From: Demequina aurantiaca
Lineage (GTDB): Bacteria > Actinomycetota > Actinomycetes > Actinomycetales > Demequinaceae
DNA: 64,000 nt
Reading direction: 5' to 3'
NCBI RefSeq assembly: GCF_000975135.1
Contig: NZ_BBRF01000001.1
Coordinates: 1,490,380 to 1,554,379, forward strand
Shown: positions 9,336 through 19,007 of the stretch, piece by piece
Layout of the letters: each line of letters begins with the position of its first letter
Numbering within the stretch: position 1 is the first letter of the stretch
The notes under the pieces: generated by a model
Database searches by the model: none
Told to the model about the DNA's origin: nothing
Seen by the model: the letters and a program-made list of their open reading frames with translations, nothing else
Position numbers and translations under genes: made by a program

Positions 9336-11474
9336 GTGACCACCACCGAAACCCCCGCCGAGTCGCCTTCGCCCGCGCTGGCGCGGTTGGCGCGTGAGTG
9401 CGGTGTGTCGGTCGAGTACTTCAGTTGGAATGGCGTCAACAAGCAGTGTTCGGCATCGGCCATCCGCGATGCATTGGCCGCCATGGGAATCGACGCATCG
9501 ACGGATGAGGCGTGTGACGCGTCCTTGGCCGACCTAGCGGACCTACCGTGGCGGCGACTGGTTCCACCGGTGACTGTGCTGCGCGAGGGTGACGAGCGCG
9601 AACTACCCATTCACGTACGGCACGGCGACCCCGCCGCAGCGACCCTTCACTTGGAAAGCGGCGAGGTGCGCGAGCTAGAGCAGCTCGACCGTGTGGTCGA
9701 GCCGCGCACCATTGGTTCTACGACCGTTGGTCGAGCGACGTTTGAGGTCCCCGGCGACCTTCCTCTTGGCTGGCATCGTGTTGAGGCATCGACGACCGGC
9801 CGGCGCGGGCGTGGCTATGTGGTGGTGACGCCGCGTCGCCTGGAGCCGCCCGTCTCCGTCCGCAAGGACCGACCGTGGGGTTTGTTTACCCAACTCTATT
9901 CAGTGCGCTCAGAGCAGTCCTGGGGACTTGGTGACTTCGCCGACCTCGCGGACCTGTGTGCATTAGGCAAGATGCGTGGCGGCGCCGACTTCATGCTGGT
10001 CAATCCGCTGCACGCCGGCGAGCCCGTGACGCCCATCGAGCCCAGCCCCTATCTGCCCACCTCGCGACGATTCATCTCGCCGCTATACATCCGCGTCGAA
10101 GACATCGCTGAGGTCGCCTACCTGCCGTCCCAGCGGCGCGCGCTCATCGAGTGGGAGGCGGAGCGCCCCCGCAGGGTCAACAACACCGACGAGCCGCTCG
10201 ACCGTGATGGGGTGTGGCGCGCCAAGTCAGCGGCACTCGAGCAGGTGTATGCGGAACCGCGGTCGGCCGGTCGAGAGGCGCAGTTCGAGGCGTTCTGTCT
10301 GCACGAGGGCCGTGCCCTCGAGGACTTCGCCACCTGGTGCGCGATCGCCGAGCAGCACAAGGGCCTGCCGTGGCCCGCCGAGCTGGACAATCCCGCATCG
10401 CCCGCCGTGGCTGCCTGGCGCGACGAGAACGTGTCACGGGTGCTCTACTACGCGTGGCTGCAATGGGTGGCAGACGAGCAACTTGCCCGTGCCCACGATG
10501 CCGCGCTGGCCTCCGGGATGAGCATTGGACTGATGGCCGACCTCGCCGTGGGCGTGCACCCCGAAGGGGCCGATGCGTGGGCCCTTCAGCGCGTGCTGGC
10601 ACAGGGCATCGGCGTAGGTGCGCCGCCGGACATGTACAACCAGCTGGGACAGAACTGGTCGCAGCCACCCTGGCAGCCGCGTGCGCTTGAGGCCGCTGCG
10701 TACATCCCCTTCCGCGACCTATTGCGCGCGGCGATGCGCAACGTTGGAGCCCTAAGGATCGACCACGTGCTGGGCCTGTTCCGCCAGTGGTGGGTGCCGG
10801 CAGGACACGGCGCCGCAGACGGCGTCTACGTACGGTTTGATCATGACGCTCTGGTGGGGATCCTGGCCCTCGAGGCGCACCGCGCGGGTGTGATGGTGAT
10901 TGGTGAGGATCTGGGCACGGTCGAGCCCTATGTGCGCGAGGTGCTGGCCGACCGCGGGATCCTCGGAACCGCCATCGTGTGGTTCGAGCAGGAGCCCGAT
11001 GGCACGCCACGAGCCCCCGAGAACTACCGGCACGATGTCTTGGCCTCCGTGACGACGCACGACCTGCCTCCCACGGTGGCCTACCTCAATGGCGAGCACG
11101 TGGAATTGCGTGAGGAACTGGGGTTGCTTGAGGGCGATCCCGATGCGGCACGGGCTGACGCACGCGAGGAGCGCGACCGCATGATTGCGCTCCTGCGCGA
11201 GCGCGATTGGGTAATCGAGGACTACAACGACGAGGACCTGGTCGCGGGGCTGAACATCCTGGCGCTCAACACCCCCGCGCTCCTCACGGGAGTGGCGCTC
11301 ACCGACCTCGTGGGGGAGCGGCGCACCCAGAATCAGCCGGGCACTCACCGCGAATATCCCAACTGGCAGATTCCGCTGTGCGACGCGAATGGGGTGCCGG
11401 TGCTGTTGGACAACCTCTTCGACCTGCCTCGAGCGCAGCGGCTATTGAAAGCAATCGCTGCCGCCAGGCAGTAG
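9336..11474 (+). CDS. malQ: 4-alpha-glucanotransferase (amylomaltase)
   Basis: A 712-residue GH77 enzyme that transfers alpha-1,4-glucan segments between maltodextrins. The catalytic elements are ALRIDHVLGLF (nucleophile Asp), VIGEDLGTVEPYV (acid/base Glu) and TTHDLPPT (stabilising Asp). About 160 N-terminal residues before the barrel, also found in the actinobacterial and E. coli MalQ group, probably form beta-sandwich modules. The start is GTG at 9336, with AGGA about 8 bases upstream. It is convergent with pepN, leaving a 20-base gap. Confidence 0.94.
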   Translation: MTTTETPAESPSPALARLARECGVSVEYFSWNGVNKQCSASAIRDALAAMGIDASTDEACDASLADLADLPWRRLVPPVTVLREGDERELPIHVRHGDPAAATLHLESGEVRELEQLDRVVEPRTIGSTTVGRATFEVPGDLPLGWHRVEASTTGRRGRGYVVVTPRRLEPPVSVRKDRPWGLFTQLYSVRSEQSWGLGDFADLADLCALGKMRGGADFMLVNPLHAGEPVTPIEPSPYLPTSRRFISPLYIRVEDIAEVAYLPSQRRALIEWEAERPRRVNNTDEPLDRDGVWRAKSAALEQVYAEPRSAGREAQFEAFCLHEGRALEDFATWCAIAEQHKGLPWPAELDNPASPAVAAWRDENVSRVLYYAWLQWVADEQLARAHDAALASGMSIGLMADLAVGVHPEGADAWALQRVLAQGIGVGAPPDMYNQLGQNWSQPPWQPRALEAAAYIPFRDLLRAAMRNVGALRIDHVLGLFRQWWVPAGHGAADGVYVRFDHDALVGILALEAHRAGVMVIGEDLGTVEPYVREVLADRGILGTAIVWFEQEPDGTPRAPENYRHDVLASVTTHDLPPTVAYLNGEHVELREELGLLEGDPDAARADAREERDRMIALLRERDWVIEDYNDEDLVAGLNILALNTPALLTGVALTDLVGERRTQNQPGTHREYPNWQIPLCDANGVPVLLDNLFDLPRAQRLLKAIAAARQ

Positions 11475-11494
11475 GCGGCGCCGGTCTCCTCCGC

Positions 11495-14092
11495 CTAAGC
11501 CTGCTGGGCCGCCTCGGCGCGCAGTGCCTCGTACCTTCCCTCCGTGACGATTTTGATCAGCACAGACGCGGCATCCGAGTTGTCGGCGAGCCACTGATCG
11601 AGCATCTCCACGAAGCCCGGTACTCGACCGGCGGCCCAATGCGGGAACGCATAGGTCACGACGCGCATCGCCATGAAGGAGTCGAGCGACTCATACGTGG
11701 GGCGCAGTGATCCCAGAATCTCGGTGGCCATCGGCACCAGCATGGCGGGGTCATTCACTCGCGAGATTCCCAGGGCAACCTCATAGGCCTGCGAGTTGGG
11801 CAGTGGAGCGCCTTTGGGGGCGGACAGCCTCGCCCACGCCCGTCGTTTCGCGTCCAGCGTTCCGATGCTGGCGCGCGCGCCCGCACCACGACGGGCATCC
11901 GCAGCGGAGTTGTCAACGGCCAGGCGGGCATCAATTTCCGCGTCGCCCTCGCGACCTGCACGCGCCAGCCCAGACACGAGCGACCACGCGAGATCCGAAT
12001 CGATGGGCAAGCCGTCTAATTGAGTGGTGCCATTGAGCAGCGCTTGAAGGGAGTCCGCCTGGGTGGCTGATGCCGCAATCGCTGCGAAGAGCTCGAGTGC
12101 CTGAAGCTGCAGATCCGAGCCTCCTTCGGCTTCCTGAAGCACGGTCCACACCTGGGCGGCGGTGGCCTGAGCCAGCGCGACGGTCGTGGCGGGGGGAGCG
12201 TACAGACGTAGTGCGACGATGAGGTTTGCACAGTGTGAGGCCCGCACCTGCGAGTGCTCCACCACGGGCAATGCGGTCACCACTGCATCGATGTACTTCG
12301 TGGCAGGTAGTGCGCCGTCCCGGCACATGTGCCACAGGGAGTCGAGCACAACCGACTGCAGCATGGGGTCGTCGATGTCTCCGACCTGATCGGCGACGGT
12401 CGCGAGTGATGCCTCGTCGAGGTGCATCTTGGCGTACGTCAGGTCACGATCATTGACGACGACCAGGTCTGGGCGCGGCTGGCCCACCACCTCGGGCACG
12501 TCGGTGACGGCGCCGCTGGTCTCGACCTGAATCCGAAAGACCGGCATGAATTCGATGCCGCGCCATGAATAGCCGCCGACCTCGAGCTGATGCGGGCGCT
12601 GCGATGGATAGTCAGCCGGGGTCTCCTCACGCACGGCGAGGCGCGTGATGACCTCGGTCCCGGCGTCGTCCAGGGTGTCACTCGTCACCAACTCTGCAGA
12701 CAGCGTAGTGACGCCAGGCGTCTCGAGCCATGCGGTTGCCCACGGCCCAAGGTCACGGCCCGATGCCGCCTCAAGTTCGGTGAACAGGTCGCCCAGAGTG
12801 GCATTGCCGAAGGCGTTCGCGCGGATGTAGGCGGCGACGCCGGTGAAGAACGTGGGGTAGCCAAGAGTGAGCGCGAGCTGCTTGAGTGCCGACGCCCCCT
12901 TCGCATACGTGATCATGTCGAACGTGCCGGCGACGGCCTCGACAGTCGCCACGTCGCCGAGCACGGGATGGGTGGTTGGTCGTTGGTCCTGCACGTACGC
13001 CACCGACTTGCGCGAGGCGCCAAAGCCCACCCAGGCGTCGATCCACTCAGTGGTTTCGACGCAGGCGTACGTCGAGACGAACTCGGCGAAGGACTCATTG
13101 AGCCACAGATCGTCCCACCAGCGCATGGTCACCAGGTTGCCGAACCACATATGCGCGAGCTCGTGAAGCACCACGTTGCTCCGAGCCTCGTGGTCCGCGT
13201 CGGAGACGCGGGTGCGGAACAGGTACTTGTCCTCGGAGATGGTGACGCAGCCCACGTTCTCCATCGCACCCCAGTTGTATTCGGGCACGTAGATCTGGTC
13301 GTAGCTGTCGTACGGGTACTCGGTCTCGAAGATGTCCTCGTAGAGCGTGAAGCCCCGCTGGGTGTCTGCGAAGACGTCGTCTGCCGCGAAATGTTCGCGC
13401 AGCTGGGGGCGTCCATACAGGCGGGCAGGGATGGGTCCCTTCTTGGATTGCAGCGTGGTTTCTTCGAAGACATACGGACCGGCGTGGATGCCGGCCACGT
13501 AGCAGGGGATCGGTACCGATGCGGCGAACTCCCAGCGTTGCACGCCGTGGTCCTGCCCCGCGATGGGGGCGGACCCCTCTGCACTCACAGGAGTAGGGGC
13601 GACCGTGTTCGACAGCACCTGCCAGTGGTCGGGTGCGAGCACCGTGGTGGTGAACGTCCCCTTGATGTCCGGCTGGTCGAAGGCCGCGAAGGCGCGACGC
13701 GCGTCGTCGATGGCGAACTGTGAATACAGATAGACCTGGCCGTCCTCGGGGTCTATAAAACGGTGGATTCCCTGTCCCGAGGTGCTATAGCGGCACTCGG
13801 CGTCGACCTCGAGCACGTTGTGCTCGCGTAGGTCGGTCAGCATGATGCGGTCGTCACGATGGACGGACAGGATGTCGAGAGGCTCACCATTGAGCACGAT
13901 GCTGTGGACATATGGCGACACCAGTTCCACGAACGTGTGGACACCCTCGGTGGCGTCAAAGCGGAGAGTGGTGCGTGACCGGAACGTGGGGCTGTCTCCC
14001 GCCCCTGTGAAATCGAAGTCCAGCGCGTAGGTGGCGTGCGACACGGTCTGGGCCCTGGTCTGAGCCTCGTCTTTGGTAAGGGTGGTGGCCAT
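11495..14092 (-). CDS. pepN: Aminopeptidase N (M1 family), copy 1
   Basis: An 865-residue zinc aminopeptidase that removes N-terminal residues from peptides in the cytoplasm. The exopeptidase motif GAMENVGC and the zinc site HELAH, then 18 residues, then the Glu of NESFAEF, are all intact. A helical ERAP1-type C-terminal domain fills the last 330 residues. The ATG at 14092 (MATTLTKDEAQ) is chosen over one 21 codons upstream because it aligns with the second copy. The next gene upstream on this strand is a full-length paralogue. Confidence 0.94.
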   Translation of the reverse strand: MATTLTKDEAQTRAQTVSHATYALDFDFTGAGDSPTFRSRTTLRFDATEGVHTFVELVSPYVHSIVLNGEPLDILSVHRDDRIMLTDLREHNVLEVDAECRYSTSGQGIHRFIDPEDGQVYLYSQFAIDDARRAFAAFDQPDIKGTFTTTVLAPDHWQVLSNTVAPTPVSAEGSAPIAGQDHGVQRWEFAASVPIPCYVAGIHAGPYVFEETTLQSKKGPIPARLYGRPQLREHFAADDVFADTQRGFTLYEDIFETEYPYDSYDQIYVPEYNWGAMENVGCVTISEDKYLFRTRVSDADHEARSNVVLHELAHMWFGNLVTMRWWDDLWLNESFAEFVSTYACVETTEWIDAWVGFGASRKSVAYVQDQRPTTHPVLGDVATVEAVAGTFDMITYAKGASALKQLALTLGYPTFFTGVAAYIRANAFGNATLGDLFTELEAASGRDLGPWATAWLETPGVTTLSAELVTSDTLDDAGTEVITRLAVREETPADYPSQRPHQLEVGGYSWRGIEFMPVFRIQVETSGAVTDVPEVVGQPRPDLVVVNDRDLTYAKMHLDEASLATVADQVGDIDDPMLQSVVLDSLWHMCRDGALPATKYIDAVVTALPVVEHSQVRASHCANLIVALRLYAPPATTVALAQATAAQVWTVLQEAEGGSDLQLQALELFAAIAASATQADSLQALLNGTTQLDGLPIDSDLAWSLVSGLARAGREGDAEIDARLAVDNSAADARRGAGARASIGTLDAKRRAWARLSAPKGAPLPNSQAYEVALGISRVNDPAMLVPMATEILGSLRPTYESLDSFMAMRVVTYAFPHWAAGRVPGFVEMLDQWLADNSDAASVLIKIVTEGRYEALRAEAAQQA

Positions 14093-14154
14093 GTGCCCAG
14101 TCTGGCATGCGCGCCCCCGGCAGGGGACGCAAACAGTGGGGGACCACAAACGCA

Positions 14155-14193
14155 CCTAGCGGCCCACGAAACGAACATTCGCGGACCGCTAGG
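14155..14193 (-). terminator. Hairpin between the two pepN copies
   Basis: CCTAGCGG and CCGCTAGG form an 8-bp outer stem, with an inner CGAA/TTCG pair in the 23-nt interior. It lies 21 bases after the stop of the upstream pepN copy, so the two paralogues are probably separate transcripts. Confidence 0.65.
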
Positions 14194-14214
14194 GGGTTGC
14201 TGCTGTGTGGCGCG

Positions 14215-16797
14215 CTATGCGTCCTTGGCTTGCGCCTCGAGCGCACGGCGCACGCCGTCACGACCCTCGATGATCAGGCGCTTGAGCGCGTCGTGTGCGT
14301 CATCGTTCTCGTCGAGCCACGAGTCGGCCTTGGCCTGCAGGCCGTCCACGCGACCGGCGAGCTGGGTGGGGTAGAGGCCCTCGATCAGGTTCGCCGCCAT
14401 CTCGTTGGTCTTCTCCTTGTAGATGCGGCGCACGGACGCGAAGTACTCGTCCACGTACGGTTCGAGCAGAGCGGTGTCGTTGACGTGGTTGAAGCCCATG
14501 GTCGCCGCGGACTGCAGCGCGTTCGGCAGATCCTTCTCAGCGTTGATGAGCAGGTCCCACGCGGCTCGCTTGCCCTCGGCGGTCGCGATGGCGGCACGGG
14601 CGTGAGCGGCACGTCGCTCGCCCGATGCGGTGGCGTCCTTGGACAGCTGCACCTCGATGGCGATCTCGGAACAGCGCCCGCCGGCGACCAGCGCGGTCAG
14701 CAAATCCCACGCGAGGTCGGCGTCGATGTCGAGGTCGTCCAGGCTGACCTTCTCGTCGAGCAGGCCCTGGATGGTGTCGAGCTGGCCCTCGGTGGAGGCA
14801 AGTGCCGCGAACGCCTTGACGAACTGCAACTGGTTGTCGCTGCCCGCCTCGGCATTGATGGCGAGGCTCCACAACGTGTCCGCCGCCGCGTGAGTAGCGG
14901 CCTCAGCGGCGTCGGGCGCTACGAAGAGTCCCAACGTGGACTGGAGCTGTCGCAGGAGCATCATCACGACGGTGGACTGGTCCTCCGCGCCGATGTTCTT
15001 GAGCACGAGTTCGATGAACTGACGTGCCGGCATTTCCCCGTCCCGGGTCATGTCCCACGCCGCGGCGAGGACCATGGAGCGAGGCAGTGGGTCCTCGAAC
15101 CCGCTGAGGTGCTCGACGGCGGTCGCGAGCGAGTCCGCGTCGAGGCGCACCTTCGCGTAGGCGAGGTCGCCATCATTGACGAGGACTAGCGCCGGCCGGT
15201 GGACTCCGATCAGCTCGGTGACGTCGGTGGACGCGCCATCGATGTCAATCTCCACGAACATCGTGCGCTCAAGTGTGGTCTCGCCATTGGTCTCCACCTT
15301 GACGTCGTAGCCACCTATTCCGATGCGGTGGGGACGCTGCGTGGGCCAGGCCTCGGGGACCTCCTGTTTGATGGAGAACGCCGCAATGTCGTCGTGGGTG
15401 TCCACCTCAATGACGGGGCGCAGCGTGGTGACGCCGGCCTTCTGCAGCCACACGTCGCTCCAGGCGTCGAGGTCGCGGCCCGATGCCTTCTCGAGTTCCA
15501 CAAGCAGGTCGCTGAGAGTGGTGTTGGAGTGGTGGTGCTTACGGAAGTACTCCGCGACGCCCTCGAAGAACTTGTCCTGGCCCACCCATGCGACCATCTG
15601 GCGGAGCACGGAGGCCCCCTTGGCGTACGTAATGCCGTCGAAGTTGACCTCGACATCCTCGAGGTCGCGGATGTTCGCCATGATCGGGTGCGTGGAAGGA
15701 AGCTGATCTTGGCGGTAGGCCCAGGACTTTTCCAGCGAGTTGAAGGTCACCCAGGAGTTGGAGTACTTGGTCTCCGCAGCGCACAGCGTGGAGACGAACT
15801 CGGCGAAGGATTCGTTGAGCCACAGGTCGTTCCACCACTTCATGGTGACCAGGTCGCCAAACCACATGTGCGCGAGCTCGTGCAGAATGGTGACGGTGCG
15901 GCGCTCGATGCGGGCCTGAGCGGTCTTGGAGCGGAAGACGTAGTCCTCGAGGAACGTGACGCAGCCGGCGTTCTCCATGGCTCCCGCGTTGAACTCGGGC
16001 ACGAACAACTGGTCGTACTTCTCAAATGGGTAGTCCATCTGGAAGGTCTTCTCGTAGAAGTCGAAGCCGAGTTGGGTGTCGCCAAGGATCACGTCGGAGT
16101 CGAGGTACTGCGCGAGCGCCTTGCGGCAGTACACGTCGGCACTGAGCGTGCCCTTGCGCGACTCCACGGTGCCCTCGACACGGTGATAGGGTCCCGCGAC
16201 CACGGCAGTGACGTAACAGGGGATGCGCGTGGTGGGGGTGAATTCCCAGCGCGCGACGTCGTGAGACGTGCCCGCGATGGTGACTGAACCATCGGCTGCC
16301 GTTTTGGTACCGGGGTTGTTGGAGATGACGTGCCAGTGGGCCGCCGCGGTGACGGTGAACTGGAACGAGGCCTTGAGGTCGGGCTGCTCAAATACGGCGT
16401 AGACGCGGCGAGTGTCCGCGACCTCAAACTGCGAGTAGAGGTAGACCTCGCCGTCTTCGGGGTCGGTGAACTTGTGGAGTCCCTCTCCGGTGTTCATGTA
16501 GGCGCAGTCGGCGACCACGGTCAGTTCGTTCTCCGCCTGCAGGTCGCTGAGCGCGATGCGGCTGTCCTCAAATGCTGTCAGCGGCAGCTCGGTCCCGTTG
16601 AGGACGATGCTGTGGACTCGCGGAGCAATGAGGTCGATAAAGGTGGCTTCGCCGGGGGTCGCAGAAAAGCGCACGGTCGATGTCGAGCGGAAGGTGTCCT
16701 CGGAGGTGGTGAGGTCCAGCTCGACCTGGTAGCTGTCGGTGGTGATGACGGCGGCGCGGGCTTCCGCCTCTACGCGCGTGAGATTAGTTCCTGGCAT
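14215..16797 (-). CDS. pepN: Aminopeptidase N (M1 family), copy 2
   Basis: An 860-residue M1 aminopeptidase with the same architecture as the downstream copy. It has GAMENAGC, zinc motif HELAH plus the Glu of NESFAEF 18 residues on, and a C-terminal helical domain. The two copies share runs such as HELAHMWFG and LWLNESFAEFVST but differ through much of the rest, so the duplication is not recent. The ATG at 16797 gives MPGTNLTRVEAEARA. Both copies keep all catalytic residues, which suggests different peptide preferences. The last residues are EAQAKDA. Confidence 0.94.
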   Translation of the reverse strand: MPGTNLTRVEAEARAAVITTDSYQVELDLTTSEDTFRSTSTVRFSATPGEATFIDLIAPRVHSIVLNGTELPLTAFEDSRIALSDLQAENELTVVADCAYMNTGEGLHKFTDPEDGEVYLYSQFEVADTRRVYAVFEQPDLKASFQFTVTAAAHWHVISNNPGTKTAADGSVTIAGTSHDVARWEFTPTTRIPCYVTAVVAGPYHRVEGTVESRKGTLSADVYCRKALAQYLDSDVILGDTQLGFDFYEKTFQMDYPFEKYDQLFVPEFNAGAMENAGCVTFLEDYVFRSKTAQARIERRTVTILHELAHMWFGDLVTMKWWNDLWLNESFAEFVSTLCAAETKYSNSWVTFNSLEKSWAYRQDQLPSTHPIMANIRDLEDVEVNFDGITYAKGASVLRQMVAWVGQDKFFEGVAEYFRKHHHSNTTLSDLLVELEKASGRDLDAWSDVWLQKAGVTTLRPVIEVDTHDDIAAFSIKQEVPEAWPTQRPHRIGIGGYDVKVETNGETTLERTMFVEIDIDGASTDVTELIGVHRPALVLVNDGDLAYAKVRLDADSLATAVEHLSGFEDPLPRSMVLAAAWDMTRDGEMPARQFIELVLKNIGAEDQSTVVMMLLRQLQSTLGLFVAPDAAEAATHAAADTLWSLAINAEAGSDNQLQFVKAFAALASTEGQLDTIQGLLDEKVSLDDLDIDADLAWDLLTALVAGGRCSEIAIEVQLSKDATASGERRAAHARAAIATAEGKRAAWDLLINAEKDLPNALQSAATMGFNHVNDTALLEPYVDEYFASVRRIYKEKTNEMAANLIEGLYPTQLAGRVDGLQAKADSWLDENDDAHDALKRLIIEGRDGVRRALEAQAKDA

Positions 16798-16863
16798 GTG
16801 CCTATCTTGGCACCCTCGCCTGACGTTGGCACGCGGTTGTTCGCCTCAGGCGCAACCGGAGCA

Positions 16864-17364
16864 CTAACTCCCGTTGATCTCCAGCCGATGCCATGTGCTT
16901 GAGAGGACTGTGACGGCGCCGTGGGACACGCTGGCACTCGGCTGGATGACTCCGACGTCAAGCAAGTCGTGAGTGTCCGCGCATGTCGTCACCGGAGCGC
17001 TTGAGGTGAGCGCAACGCTCGCCACCAACCTACTCGGCAGCATGAGCATCGTCCCCACTCCCTGGGTCGTGACACAGAACTGATACATCGCTCCGTCGCT
17101 CACATCCACGGGTTGTCCAAGGGGAACCCAGCTCCCCGACTGGAGGGCCTCGTAGGCCGGCGACGACTGCACGGTGCTCCACGACCACGAGGGTGCTACT
17201 GCGGTGGTTTGGCTTCCCATGAAGGCCAAGGCCACTGCGAATGCGCCGAGGATGATTGCGGCTTCGACGCGCTTTCGCCTCATCCGGCGGCGACGGGTGA
17301 CCGGCGCGCAGGCGGAGCTAGTTGATGCGGCAACTGGTCTTGACGCGGTCTGTACAGGAGCCAT
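16864..17364 (-). CDS. Hypothetical membrane-anchored protein
   Basis: A 166-residue protein with no family I recognise. A very basic cytoplasmic stretch (RRRRMRRKR, about residues 24-32) is followed by one membrane helix (AAIILGAFAVALAFMG), then an extracytoplasmic domain of about 115 residues with two Cys (FCVTT and TTCAD) that may pair. The ATG at 17364 is preceded by GAGGG; earlier in-frame starts lack one. It is transcribed divergently from the MFS gene across a region rich in inverted repeats. Confidence 0.65.
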   Translation of the reverse strand: MAPVQTASRPVAASTSSACAPVTRRRRMRRKRVEAAIILGAFAVALAFMGSQTTAVAPSWSWSTVQSSPAYEALQSGSWVPLGQPVDVSDGAMYQFCVTTQGVGTMLMLPSRLVASVALTSSAPVTTCADTHDLLDVGVIQPSASVSHGAVTVLSSTWHRLEINGS

Positions 17365-17609
17365 GTGCGTTCCCTCGGCGCTAGCAATTCGCTTCTTTGT
17401 GATCGGTCCCAGCCTGCGCCTGGCCCACAATAAAGTCAAACGGATTTGTCCCCAAAATTGTGTAGTCCATACAATTTCGTGTCGACATTGTCACACTCCA
17501 CACGGGAAAGTTGCAGCCCAAAACGTTTCGTTTGTGCTCGTGTGAAATTGTCAACATCTCGCCAATTATTTGGTGTCAGCGAAGTGGGACGCGAGCCTAT
17601 GATGCTCGG
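17365..17609. promoter_or_regulatory. Divergent promoter region with repeated AAATTGT half-sites
   Basis: This AT-richer gap holds AAATTGT-N9-ACAATTT at 17455-17477, a further AAATTGT at 17545-17551 and the palindrome AAACGTTT at 17521-17528. TTGTC recurs several times. The spacing suits a dimeric repressor acting on one or both divergent genes. No regulator gene is adjacent, and core promoter elements are not clear. Confidence 0.5.
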
Positions 17610-18989
17610 GTGCCTGATTCAACGCCCGATGCTTCCCGCGCAGTGGAGTCGAAGCCTCGCCAACGGCGGATGGTGGACTTGGCGCCCTTACGTGCATCCC
17701 CCGCGTTCGCGCGGCTGTGGTTTGGCGGGGCGATTGCCGGTATCGGTGCCCAGATGTCGATTGTCGCGGTCGGACTGCAGATTTATGACATCACTGAGTC
17801 GACCTTCATGGTGGGCCTGGTCGGGGGAGCGGCGCTGCTGCCAATGATCGCGGCGGGGCTGTGGGGCGGAATGCTCGCCGACGTGTTCGACCGTCGCAAG
17901 ATTCTGATCGTGTCGTCTCTGGTGGGCTGGCTGTCGACGCTCGGCCTTGTAGCCCTGTCCACGTGGGACGCGGTGATGCTCTCCCAGGGCGAGCGCGTGG
18001 AGGCCTGGCCTTTCCTCGTTATCACGACGATCAACGCGGTCGCCGCGACCATCTCCAGCGCGACTCGCTCGGCGCTGATCGGCCGCATCCTGCCCAGCGA
18101 CATGATCTCCCGTGCCGCTGCACTTAACGGTATTGCGTTCGGCCTCACCCTCACGATCGGCCCCGCCTTCGCCGGCATCCTTGCCGCGACCGTTGGCCTT
18201 CCGTGGACGTTCGCCGCGGACGCGGTGCTGTTCACGGCGGGATTCCTGGGCGTATGGATGCTGCCAGCCTTACCGCGCATCGGCGAGCCCGTCCGCGCTG
18301 GCTGGGCGGTCATGCGAGAGGGGTTCTCCTTCCTCAAGCGCGCCCCCAACATTCGCATGAGCTTCATCGTCGACATCGTGGCCATGACCTTCGGCCGTCC
18401 ATACGTGTTGTTTCCCGCTCTAGGTGCCACCGTGATTGGCGGAGGCGCGCTGACCGTGGGTGCGCTGACGGCCGCGGGCGCCGTCGGCACCATTCTGACC
18501 AGCCTCTTCTCCGGTCCAGTCGCGCGCGTTCATCGCCACGGCATCGCCATCGCGCGCTCCATCACAGTGTTTGGGCTCTTTGGATTGGCCTTCGGCGTCA
18601 TCGTCGCGGCAGTGGGAGTGAGCGACTTTACCGCCGCTCCCGGCTGGAGTGGTATCCACTGGGCGGCGCTCATCACGCTAGGCCTGATGCTAGCCGGCAT
18701 GGGGGCCTCGGACGAGGTCAGCGCAATCTTCCGGCAGACGATGCTGATTCAGGCCGTGCCCGACCAGATGCGGGGGCGGCTACAAGGGGTATTCATTGTC
18801 GTCGTCACGGGTGGCCCACGGATCGGGGATATGTACGCTGGCGTCCTCGCGACGGCGGTTGCGCTGTGGTTCCCTCCGCTGGTGGGAGGAATCGCCATTG
18901 TCGCGCTCATCGCGATCCTGACGCGCGTCCACCGTGCGCGCTCGGGCCAGACGTTCCGCGACTACGACGCGCTCAATCCCGTTCCGTAA
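17610..18989 (+). CDS. MFS transporter, EntS-like exporter family
   Basis: A 459-residue major facilitator of the MFS_3 group, which contains the enterobactin exporter EntS and macrolide exporters; the substrate is unknown. Twelve membrane segments are expected. The loop 2-3 motif reads GGMLADVFDRRKIL, and the first helix follows ASPAFARLWFGGAIAG. The start is taken as GTG at 17610 (VPDSTPDAS); an ATG at 17669 is possible. The 33 codons further upstream in frame run through the operator-like repeats and are not credible as protein. Confidence 0.88.
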   Translation: MPDSTPDASRAVESKPRQRRMVDLAPLRASPAFARLWFGGAIAGIGAQMSIVAVGLQIYDITESTFMVGLVGGAALLPMIAAGLWGGMLADVFDRRKILIVSSLVGWLSTLGLVALSTWDAVMLSQGERVEAWPFLVITTINAVAATISSATRSALIGRILPSDMISRAAALNGIAFGLTLTIGPAFAGILAATVGLPWTFAADAVLFTAGFLGVWMLPALPRIGEPVRAGWAVMREGFSFLKRAPNIRMSFIVDIVAMTFGRPYVLFPALGATVIGGGALTVGALTAAGAVGTILTSLFSGPVARVHRHGIAIARSITVFGLFGLAFGVIVAAVGVSDFTAAPGWSGIHWAALITLGLMLAGMGASDEVSAIFRQTMLIQAVPDQMRGRLQGVFIVVVTGGPRIGDMYAGVLATAVALWFPPLVGGIAIVALIAILTRVHRARSGQTFRDYDALNPVP

Positions 18990-19007
18990 TGCCTTGGGCT
19001 GCTTCCA

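Noticed and set aside
12590..16287. Long plus-strand frames of about 360-380 codons opposite the two pepN genes
   Set aside because: They lie antisense to well-supported M1 peptidases, have biased shadow composition (Arg, Val, Gly, His) and no recognisable domain or ribosome-binding site. High GC content keeps antisense frames open.
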